Source of the DNA: Delphinapterus leucas
Lineage: Eukaryota > Chordata > Mammalia > Artiodactyla > Monodontidae
Length of the DNA: 64,000 nt
Direction of reading: 5' to 3'
Assembly: GCF_002288925.2 (NCBI RefSeq)
Contig: NW_022098069.1
Span: 84,389,207-84,453,206, forward strand
Shown: positions 54,714 to 64,000 of the stretch, in pieces
Position numbering within the stretch: position 1 is the stretch's first letter
Layout: each line of letters begins with the position of its first letter
Position numbers and translations under genes: made by a program
Notes under the pieces: generated by a model
Database searches by the model: none
What the model was told of the DNA's origin: nothing
Seen by the model: only the letters and a program-made list of their open reading frames with translations

Positions 54714-56110
54714 CAGGAGGTTCCTGACGCACAATCTGGCCCCAAGGTGCCCAAAATGTCACTTCACATCTGCTTGCTCCCTGCCACCAGCTCCCTGGGT
54801 GACATGGCTCCCCTCCCTCCGTGACCTCAGGTTGTCCACGTGTGAGACGGGAGGCAGGAGGTGGGGCTCACAGCGCAGGCGTCAGCTGGGCCTGGACCGT
54901 GGGCTCGGCTCAGCCCCTCCCTGGCTGACCTCTGTCGGGGCCCTTGACTCCACGCTTCTGCATCCAGGGAGGCCTGTGGATGCCACCTCTGGGAGGAGGG
55001 ACACCTCGCCTGACGCTGGGCACTGCCTGCTCGCCCACCCCAGCTGGCCCTGCAGTGCTAGGCTCTGTGGCAGTCAAGGCCTCTGCCCTCCACCAGCCAC
55101 TCAGCCCTGACCGCTCCCGCTGGGCAGAGCTGGCCTCTCCGCGGCTACTCCAGCTGCTCCTGGAGAAGAACAGCTTTCTCAGAGCCCGCCAGCTGCCGCC
55201 CAAGCCGTGTGCAACCCCCAGGCTCCTGACGCAACCCCTGGTGGCTGAGCTCACAGCCCACCCCTTGCTCTGCGTCCCAGGAGCTGTAAACAAGATGCTG
55301 AGAAGGTCAGAGCCCCGTGGGGAGGGGGACCCCCACTTCCAGCCTCGGGGTCCCTCCCTAAACACCTGGAGTTCTAGAAGGATGGGACCAGAAGGGGCAT
55401 CACAGCTTACCAAACAACCCATCGCACAGAGGCTGAAACTGAGGCCCAGAGAGGCGAAGGATCTGGGGTCACACGTGAGCTGGGGGCTGGCCTGCAGGGG
55501 ACAGGGCTGGGCTGGGGCAGACAGCTGTGGCCACAGCTGCAGCAGGACAAACATCCATGTGCCCGAGCACGTGGGACCGGGCCAGCAGCTCCCAGAGCCA
55601 GCGTTCCGGGGTAGGATCTCTGTGAGCAACAGGCCTGCAGGTCATGACATCTTCCTCCCAGAGTTCCTCTGCGGGCCCCTCTGGGATTAGTGGATCCAGA
55701 ACACAGTGACCAAGGACGGAAATTCTGGAAGGGGTCACAGGTACGAGGGAAACAGCAGAGGACCGGGCACTGATACCCCCGCCTTGAGCCGTGCCTGGGG
55801 GCGACCCTGCTGGGGCCCACCTGCCAACACTGCCCAGCTCTGTGTCTCCGTAGGGCGGGTCCCGCCTCCAGTCACCCTCTGCCCTCCACCACAGGCGTGG
55901 ACCCCCGCCTCCCCGCCTCCCCGCCTCCCCGCAGCCCCCATGGCTGCCCTGCTGTTCCTGCATGTTTATCAGGTCTTTCGGGATCTGGCTCTGCTCTCAC
56001 CTCCCTCCGTTCACTTTCCCCCGTCCCACCTCTGAGCGAGCCGCTCCCTCTCCCTGGACACTCTCCCAGGCTGCCCTGTGCCTGCTTCTTTCTACTGACC
56101 ATCCCCTCCA
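54714..56110. other. Intergenic sequence without recognisable genes
   Basis: GC-rich unique DNA with a short MIR-like piece near 55430-55480 (AGGCTGAAACTGAGGCCCAG). A 248-codon ORF at 54944 and a 239-codon antisense ORF at 54910 overlap and resemble nothing known. Confidence 0.5.
55905..55934 (+). repeat. CCCCGCCT tandem repeat
   Basis: About three and a half copies of an eight-base CCCCGCCT unit. Confidence 0.85.
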
Positions 56111-56113
56111 TGG

Positions 56114-56515
56114 TAGGCTGAAAAATGGTCCCACAGGTGTCCACGTCATACCCCCTGGGACCCGTCATGTCACCTCGCATGGCCAGAGGGACCTTGCAGC
56201 TATGATCAGGTGCAGGATCCTGAGATGGGAGGTCACCCTGGATTCTCCGGCGGGGATTCACATGACCACAGCGTCCTTATAGAGTGAGGCAAGAGGGTCA
56301 GACAATGGATGCGAGGTTGGGGTGACATGAAGGGGCTGAAGACTGTGGGAGCTTCTGGACGCTGGAAAAGATGGGGAAATGGGTTCTCCCCTGGAGCCCC
56401 CATAGGAACTAGCCCTGCCCACACCTGGAATTCAGCAGTGACACTGACCCTGAGAACTGTGACAGTAAGTTGCATTGTTTGAAGTCACTGCATTTATGGT
56501 GATTCGTGACAGCAG
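56114..56515 (+). mobile_element. MLT1-type LTR (ERVL-MaLR relic), sense
   Basis: GTAGGCTGAAAAATGGTCCC, CGTCCTTATAGAGTGAGGCA, GATGCGAGGTTGGGGTGACA and GGTGATTCGTGACAGCAGG follow the MaLR LTR plan. Strongly diverged. Confidence 0.6.
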
Positions 56516-57470
56516 GAACCTGAACCCTCTCTAAAGCCCATCCATCCTCTCTCTCCAGGAAGCCTGGCCACACCAGGCCCCCAGGGAAGTCCCTGCTTCC
56601 CACATCCAGTCTGTCCCACTGTTCAGTTGTATACTGACCACTTCCTTTCCCAGAAGGCCGGCTCCAGGAGTTTGTGAATTTCTCTGAAGTCCCAGCCACG
56701 TCCCCAGAGCCAGCCTGGGGCCTGCAGCAGGGCAGGTGCTCAGGGAAAACACTCCACTCAGGTGGGGCTCGTGAAACCGAGGTCCTTTTAGCTCTAACAT
56801 TCGGGGGCCCGTGCCTGCCACGTCATTGCAAGCCAGGTCCCCAAGTTCCATATCAGGGAAGGCCAGATACCCAGGGGCGTGGAGACTTGGGGAGGGGAGG
56901 GGAAGGGCGATGGGGGGGGGCAGAGAATGGCCCCAATTTCCTCATTGCCACGGATTTCTCTGAGCCCCGGGAACAAGCCTCCCTACACCCGCAGGTGTCC
57001 ACTCTGATGGAGCAGACCACGTGCTGTCCCTTTACACACCCGGAGTCACCAAGCTCCACCCGAGACCCGCTCCAGGCTCTGGGGACACCTCCGGGCAGGA
57101 GAGCCTCCCGGGGAAATGGACCGTCCTCCTCAATTTGGCCTCCATCCTGTTCCCTCGCCTCACTTCAAAGGAGACCCCCGCACTCTGGGGCCACCCCTCC
57201 AGGGCTCCTCAGAGGTGGTGAGCCGCTCACCTCACCCCTCACCCCTCACCCACTGAGAGGGGCCCTCCTCCCTCCAGCTGCCCAAGTCCTCTCTGACGTC
57301 CGTCATCTCTACACACGGTGGTCACAAGCCACACGCTGTCCCACAGACGGCTGCCCTCTGTCTTCTCAGGTCCAGAGGCGAGGGCAGAGTCTGGCCCTGA
57401 CCCACCTCTGCAGACACTCCCAGACTCACAGCCCCGGCCCCTCCAAACCCAGGTAAACAGAACAAGATGT
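56516..57470. other. Intergenic sequence without recognisable genes
   Basis: GC-rich unique DNA, with G8 near 56913 and a CTCACCC heptamer array at 57230-57251. A 260-codon ORF at 56674 has no recognisable similarity. Confidence 0.5.
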
Positions 57471-57473
57471 GAC

Positions 57474-57625
57474 AGCACACGCGCGCACACTGCACACTTG
57501 ACTATGCACACAGCCACATGTAAATATACACACGCAGGCACGTGTGCACACACACAGCACACATGAGTGTGCACAGGGCACACGCGTGAATATACACACA
57601 GACATGTGCACGCACACACGCAGGC
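57474..57625 (+). repeat. CA-rich microsatellite cluster
   Basis: Imperfect CACA/TGCA tracts. It yields Cys/Val-rich and His/Thr-rich spurious ORFs. Confidence 0.85.
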
Positions 57626-58124
57626 GATTGCCCCGCTCCCATCGCACCTCTGTCGGTGTCCTTGTGCACATCTCTTTTCATTCCACATATCAGGATACCC
57701 ACTTTTCTTGAATTCCATGTCGTCTTCTTCTATCAATGTCTTTTTCGTTTTGGTTGAAATGTTTCCTCAAGTAAATGTTTTCTAAAAACGGCGCAGTGGG
57801 TAAATGGAGAGAGGACGTGCTTGGAACGTTTTTATTTTTTCAGAATCATTTTTCCTGTGAAGTGTGACACATAGAGAAAAGGGCCCTCGCCTACGGTGGA
57901 GTGTATCATCTGAAAACAAACACACATCACCACCACCGCCTTGTCAAGAGCAGAAACCTGACAGCCCCCACAGCACCTGCAGTCCCTCCCACGACGCCAC
58001 CTCCTTTCCTCACTTTAGGGTCATCATTTCCTCCCTTTGCTTTAAAGTTTTATCACCTACGCCTGCATTGCTAAACACAAGTTGAGTTTCACGTGCATCT
58101 TTCACTATTACAAATGGGATCCCA

Positions 58125-58437
58125 GGGTTTCCCTGGTGGCGCAGTGGTTGAGAATCTGCCTGCTAGTGCAGGGGACACGGGTTCGAGCTCTGGTCTGGGA
58201 GGATCCCACATGCCGCGGAGCAGCTAGGCCCATGAGCCATGGCCGCTGAGCCTGCGCGTCCGGAGCCTGTGCTCCACAACGGGAGAGGCCGCGATAGTGA
58301 GAGGCCCGCGCACCGCGGCGAAGAGTGGCCCCTGCTCGCCGCAACTAGAGAAAGCCCTCGCACAGAAACGAAGACCCAACACAGCAAAAATAAATAAATA
58401 AATAAACTCCTACCCTCAGCATCTTCTTAAAAAAAAA
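58125..58437 (+). mobile_element. Full-length CHR-family SINE with 13-bp target-site duplication
   Basis: GGTTTCCCTGGTGGCGCAGT head, GACACGGGTTCGAGC box, GAAGAGTGGCCCCTGCTCG block and (AAATA)n tail. AAATGGGATCCCA flanks both ends exactly (58112-58124 and 58438-58450), so the insertion is fairly young. Confidence 0.96.
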
Positions 58438-58801
58438 AAATGGGATCCCACGATGTGTCCTCATTTGTGTGTTTTACCAAATATGCTGCTTGTGAGTCTC
58501 ATCCACAGTGATGTGTGGCTTTAGTTACTGATGCTCATCGTCACTGGAGAGCGTCCGGTCCACGAGTACCTGTCTCCTGGTGACAGACACTTGGGCTGTT
58601 TCCAGCTCGGGGCTGTGCCCCAGCTCCTCCAAGCAGCCGTGAGCATGTGTGTGCGTCTCCAGCGACTGGGCAAGCATTTCTGCTGGGTGCCTTTCTAGGA
58701 GCGAAATGGCTGGGTCATTGGGTGCATGTATATCCCATTTGTATATGTATATCCCATATCCCATTTGGGTAGAAATATAAGCTTTTCAAAGTGGTTTTAC
58801 T

Positions 58802-59028
58802 GGGCTTCCCTGGTGGCGCAGTGGTTGAGAGTCCGTCTGCCGATGGAGGGGACAAGGGTTCGTGCCCCGATCCGGGAACATCCCACATGCCGTGGAGCGG
58901 ATGGGCCCGTGAGCCATGGCCGTGGAGCCTGCGCGTCCGGAGCCTGTGGTCCACAGCGGGAGAGGCCACAACAGTGAGAGGCCCATGTACTGCAAAAACA
59001 AAACAAAAAACAAAAACAACAACAACAA
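58802..59028 (+). mobile_element. CHR-family SINE with 14-bp target-site duplication
   Basis: GGGCTTCCCTGGTGGCGCAG head and an A-rich tail with (AAC)n. AAAGTGGTTTTACT flanks it exactly at 58788-58801 and 59029-59042. Confidence 0.96.
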
Positions 59029-61300
59029 AAAGTGGTTTTACTAACTTGCACCCCCCAGCCCCCTGCGTGGATGAGACTTCTCACTGCTCCACACCCTCGC
59101 CAGCGCTTGACGTAGCCACAGCCTTGAATGTGAGGCATTCTGTGGCCATGGAGCAGTAGCTCTTGATTTCAGTTTGCAAATCTGTGACCCCTGGGAGCCT
59201 GGGCAGCTTTGCAAACACTTGCTGGTCATTTAGATGTGCTCTCTGGTGCAGGACGTTTCACGTCTTGCCCGTTACTCTCTAGAACAGCCTGTTTCCTATC
59301 ACTTGGTGGTTCTTTTATACACGGTAGAAATGAGCTCTTTTCAGGATTTTTGTGCTGAAAATACCTTCTCTGTCTCTGTAGCTTGCATTGCCACTCTCCA
59401 AACGGTATCCTTTGATGAGCAGAAGGGTTTGTTTCAATAGCCCAATTTACCCATCTTTTCCTTCCTAGCCAATGTTTTTTTATATCTGGCTTAGAAAGTA
59501 TCTTCCTACCTCAGGATCCCTACCTTCCTGATAGCTTCCTGAAGCTTTATTATTTTACATTTTACACGTAGATCCATAATCCAGCTGGAACTGACTTTTA
59601 TGTGTGGTGCAAAGGAGAGGTCAAGTCCCATCCTTTTCCATCTGGACATATGGAGATATCATTGTCCCATAAAATGCAGTTATTTCTCCCTTTGTCAGAG
59701 CCCAAGTCCCCATATATGTCTGGTCTGTTTTTGGACTCTTCTGTCCTATGGATCTTCCCCTCTATCCTTGTCCCAACACCCTCCAGTCAAAATCACTTTA
59801 GTTTTAGGATATATTTTATTATCGAGTACAGTAAAAGCATCCACATTGTTCTTTTCCTTCAAGGGTGCTTAGCTGACCTTGACTCTTTGCTTTTCTACAT
59901 ATATTCTAGAATAAGGTTGTCAAGTTCCACCTCTTGTGAATTTCATTAGTATGGCACTGGATCTACAGATCAACTTTGAGAGAGGTGACATTTATAATAT
60001 CCAGGCTTCTACTACATGAACATGTGTATTCCCCCATTTATTTAAATTTCCATTAATTTCTCCAAAAATGTCATATAGTTTTCTGTGTAGATAGCTTACA
60101 TTTGATGTTGTAAATAGTGTCCTTCAAAAATTTTTTTAATTTTCTGACTATTGCTGATATATAGCCTTGTTTTTATGGTTTTTTTCTTATTTTTCAATAA
60201 TTTTGTATACTGCTCTTATATCCAGCAACCTTGTCAATTCTAACAATATATAGAGAGAGACCATTTTTCTACATACTCAATAACATCATCTATAAATAAT
60301 GAGTTTTGTTTCTTCCTTTTCAATCTTAATACATTTTACTTGTTTTTCTTGCCTTGTTGCACTGGCTAAAACCGCTAGTTCAATGTTACATAGAAAAACT
60401 GATAATGGACATCTTAATCTTGTTTCTGATCTCAAAAGAAGAGATTTCCACATTTCACCATTAAAAATGTTTCCTATAAGTTTTTTATACTAATGTTATC
60501 AGCTTAAGAAAGTTTCCTTTTATTGCTAGTTTGCAATAATAATAAAAACTATGAATATTGAATTTTAACAAAAGCCTTTTCTGCTTCTACTAAAATGATT
60601 AAATGATTTCCTCCTTTGCTCTGTTACTGTACTGAAATACCTTGATTTTAAAATACCATACCAACCTTGCACTACTGGACAAAATCTTATTATGGTGTAA
60701 TATCCTTTTTTAATATTTTGCTGGATTTTGTTTGAGTTTTCTGTGTTCATTAGTAGTTGGTTTATAATTTTCCTTTTTCCGGGTGTTCACTTTGGAGTTT
60801 TCTATCACGATTATTCTGACCTCATAAAATGACTTGGGCAGTGTTTAATCTTTTTCTGTTCTCTACAAAAATTTGTATAAGATTGACATTATTTCTCTCT
60901 TAAATGGTGATAGAATTTTCTGGTCATGACATCTATTCTTGGAGTTTTCTCCAAGAACCTTCTTGGGAAAGTCTGAACTATGGATTCAACCTCTTTAGTG
61001 TAATAGGGACAATTCAAGTTTTCCATTTCTTCTTATGTCAGCTTAGGCAAGTTGTGTTTCTCTGGGAATGTGTTTATTTCATCTAAATTTTGCAAGTATT
61101 GACCAAATTGTTCATAATTTCCTCTTTTTATTTCTTTAATGGCCTCTGTTTCTCCCATTATGTCCCATTTTCATTCTTGACATCACCATTTGTGCTTTCC
61201 CTCTTTTTATCCTGATTAGTCTTATCAGGGGGTAATACATTTTATTACTCTTTAAAGAAGATTTGACTTTGTCGACCCTTTCCATTGTATAATTGTTTTC

Positions 61301-63808
61301 TATTTCACTGATGCACAGACGTGTCTCAGTGTCCAGCCCAGAGTGGACACCCAGACCTGCTGTGCCCCAACTCCTTGTTCAGAAGATGAACCACTTCCAA
61401 AGAGACCCAGCTCTGTTCTCAACTCCCCTTGGCTCACAGCTTTCCCAGGGCTCCTGCCCAAAGCTGGCATGCCTTTGGGCTGGGATGGATATTTCTGAGT
61501 CTCTGGGGGTCAAGCTTAGGCGCAGCTGTTTCCCCGCCACCTGCAACCTGCTCAACACGCGGACAGCGTGCCATCCCGCCCTCCTGTCTGCCACCCAGGC
61601 CCCCCTCTCCAGCAGCCAGGGCTGAGCTTTGAGCAAATCTCCTGACAAAAGACTGTGCATGTGAAGAGCTCGGGGACCCAGGGCCGCACCAGCCAGGGAC
61701 CAACAAGGCCTCTGTATATGCTTACGTTCACTGAAATAAAACTATGAAGACCACCAATCTGTTAGATGATCTGCCATGACCCAGATCACAGTGTACTGAG
61801 GGGCAGGGAGTCCTGGGCGCCTGCTTTCCCTCCAGTCCAGACCTGCTCTGCTGGTCCCACAGAGAGCAAGAAGCATCCCTCTCTGTGTTCACTCCTCCCG
61901 ACCTCCTGACCCAGCATCCTCACTCCTGTCTTCAGGCCCACCTGGATTCCTGAGACACTGAGCAACTCCACTGCCTGACATGCTGAGGGTTAATCCATCC
62001 CACGGGCACCCAGGGGCGCGGCATCCCGGCTGGGCTGTGCTGCTTCCTGCATCAGTTCCTCCTCCTGCACCTGGCTCCCTTCCATGGTTCCAAGTCCAGG
62101 CTCACCTGCGTGCTCTCAGCCTCTTCGAGGCCCCAGGACTTCTTTGCAAACCCTCTACTCTTCCCAGCCATCGTCTCTACCTTTATCTTCTACCCCCACC
62201 TGGGACCTCTTTTTCTGCTTCTTCTAAATAGTAACGACAGACTTGTCAGATAACAGAAGTCATTGTCGCTGAGGGGCAGGTGTGCAGGAAAAAACACCAT
62301 ATCCCGGAATTCTCTGAAAAGAAGAGTTGGCAGGAGGTGAGGGTCGAAGCATTTACACATGAGGTGTCTGAGGCCAGGTCCCCCAGATGTTGACCCTGAG
62401 CCACGGATTCAGGCGTAGGTGACCCCCAGAAGCACTGCAGGGAGTGGGGGGTTGGGACAGGGAGGGAAAGGAAGCCAAGAAGCTGGTGACTTCAGAGGCA
62501 CCTGGGGCATGATCCTGCTGGGCGAGAAGGGGGAGGGCACAGAGTCTCCTGTCTGAGCCTCCATTTTCTCATTTATGAAATGGGATAGCAATGTATCCAA
62601 CTCGTGGGGTCATTATGTGGCTTGAGAGAGAATTCAGGTGAAGTAATTGTACAGCACCAGCCCGTAGTGAGAATGCAATGAAAAATTAGGGGCTATTATG
62701 ATTTCTGTGTTCCTGAGATTGTCCAAAACTCCCAGTTCCCACATCCGGTGGCTTTCTAACTCAGGGAGGCCATGATAATGATAAACTACATCGAGCACAC
62801 TCCTTTAGCAAGTAGGATCCACCGTCTCCCTGCGGTCTGCCTGTTCCCACATGCCTGACACGGAGATCTGCCCCAGGAAGAAGTGCCTTTTTATGAGGTT
62901 AACTGCCACATGTTTCTGCAAGCATTTTTATACTGTATTTGGGCAGGAAGCATCGATGTGTCCGGGTCATCCAAGGGTGGGGCTGTCTGGATCTGCCCGC
63001 TGAAGGCAAAGCCTTGGCCAGCAGGCCATGACATCCACAGATAGAGCCATTTTCTATTTTGGTGTCGCAGAGTGGGCTGCTCGTGGACAGGATCCAAGTT
63101 GGCCATTATCTTGACAATGTGTTTGCGTTTAGAGCTGAAATGGGTCTAAGAGTAGGTCTGGGAGAGATGGCTGCTGAGGCCGGCATTCTGAGTGCCCAGT
63201 GGCAGGTTTGGGGGCTCAGGATGGAGCCCCGGCTGAGAATGTGAGCAGAGCAAATACAAGACCCTGCCTGCTGGCCTCCCCAAGCCACTATCTGAGCATG
63301 CCTCCCCTTCTGTCCAGGGCCAAAGGCCACCTCCTCCAGGAAGCCTTCCCAACCCCTTCTTGTTCCTCCCCTGTGGTCAGTTTACCTGCCTGTCTCCTCC
63401 ATGAGACTGTGAGCTCCTTGAGGCAGGGCTGCTTCTTCTTTGCCTTTCTATCACTTGGCCTAGATGCTTAGTGAAAGCTCTGAGTCAAGCCCACATGAAT
63501 TTTCATCTTGCCTCTGAGTCCCCAGCTCTGTGACCTTAGGCACAGGATCTCCCTCTCTGGGCCTCAGTTTCTGCACCTAGGAGGCAGAACAGCAATCCCT
63601 CCTCATAGGGGTGGTTGTGAGGCTCAGAATATCCAGGCAACCCCTTCCTTGGTGCCCTTGGACTCTTACGCCTGCAGGAGCAGCTCTTTCACCTGGAGCA
63701 ATGGGGACATGCAACTCATGCTGGGAACGATAATGGTGTACACTTAGAGGTGGTTCATTAGGAATAAATGGGATAAATCAGGTAAAATAAAATTAAAACT
63801 GTGCCTGA
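61301..63808. other. Intergenic sequence with MIR and L2 relics
   Basis: Sense MIR copies lie at about 62545-62705 (CTCATTTATGAAATGGGATA) and 63500-63640 (CTGTGACCTTAGGCACAGG, GGCCTCAGTTTCTGCACC). An L2-like piece lies at about 63325-63480 (CTCCAGGAAGCCTTCCCAAC, GAGACTGTGAGCTCCTTGAG). I recognise no gene. An AATAAA occurs at 61734-61739, but no transcript leading to it is evident. Confidence 0.5.
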
Positions 63809-64000
63809 GGGCTTCCCTGGTGGCGCAGTGGTTGAGAGTCCGCCTGCCGATGCAGGGGACACGGGTTCGGGCCCTGGTTTGGGAGGATCCCACATGCCGT
63901 GGAGCGGCTGGGCCCGTGAGCCATGGCTGCTGAGCCTGTGCTCTGGAGACTGTGAGCCTCACAACTACTGAGCCCATGTGCCACAACTAAAAAAAAAAAA
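63809..64000 (+). mobile_element. CHR-family SINE running to the right edge
   Basis: GGGCTTCCCTGGTGGCGCAG head, GACACGGGTTCGGGCC box, then a variant tail with CACAACTACTGAGCC and poly(A) at the window end. The right boundary is not visible. Confidence 0.92.

Larger units (their letters stand above)
57830..61300 (-). mobile_element. Long AT-rich antisense L1 relic interrupted by two CHR SINEs
   Basis: Antisense L1 text occurs throughout: GATCCATAATCCAGCTGGAA, TGCACTGGCTAAAACCGCTA, GGACATCTTAATCTTGTTTC, TTTCACCATTAAAAATG and CTCATAAAATGACTTGGGCA. Frames are broken everywhere. Boundaries are approximate, and the stretch may be more than one insertion. Confidence 0.75.

Noticed and set aside
54910..55690. 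Overlapping sense (248 codons) and antisense (239 codons) ORFs
   Set aside because: Both strands open in the same GC-rich DNA, with no similarity to a known protein and no neighbouring exons.
56674..57456. 260-codon ORF downstream of HTRA3
   Set aside because: Ser/Pro/His-rich, crosses a heptamer repeat, and no family is recognisable.
63809..63900. tRNA-like sequences within the SINEs as tRNA genes
   Set aside because: They carry A/B-box-like tRNA-derived promoters but are SINE heads followed by unrelated bodies and A tails, not intact tRNA genes.

Overview
The window is nuclear DNA from a mammal, almost certainly a cetacean. It has large introns with GT..AG boundaries, one CpG-rich promoter and many fossil transposons (L1, L2, MIR, MLT1 LTRs). 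It also has about a dozen tRNA-derived SINEs of the CHR family (the 'cttccctggtggcgcagtgg' head), which are typical of whales and dolphins. I see no bacterial genes, operons, CRISPR arrays or tRNA/rRNA genes. The species cannot be settled from the sequence alone.

One protein-coding gene is present and complete: HTRA3, a secreted serine protease, on the + strand. The promoter and CpG island lie near 21.95-22.8 kb, the start codon at 22385, the stop at 50964-50966 and the poly(A) signal at 51938. Nine coding exons splice in phase into 453 codons, the length I recall for human HTRA3. They encode a signal peptide, an IGFBP-like module, a Kazal-like module, a trypsin-like protease domain (His191, Asp227, Ser305) and a PDZ domain. 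An alternative terminal exon at 43317 in the sixth intron would give a 357-residue form without the PDZ domain. It matches the known short HTRA3 isoform down to a seven-residue private tail.

Layout: 1-about 845, possible 3' end of an upstream + strand gene (SH3TC1 by synteny, unproven). 0.85-21.8 kb, intergenic DNA with MLT1, L1, CHR and MIR copies and GC-rich unsupported ORFs. 21.8-22.8 kb, G-run, GC boxes, CpG island and exon 1. 22.8-33.4 kb, first intron. 33.4-52 kb, remaining exons and 3' UTR. 52-57.8 kb, GC-rich intergenic DNA. 57.8-61.3 kb, an AT-rich antisense L1 relic carrying two young CHR SINEs. 61.3-64 kb, intergenic DNA ending inside another CHR SINE.

I did not find a previously undescribed biological system. 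The points most worth checking are the short-isoform exon, a 24-bp minisatellite lying between the two competing splice choices, a short upstream ORF, a 25-base G run beside the promoter, a 26-bp exact duplication in intron 1, and two SINE insertions with perfect target-site duplications.
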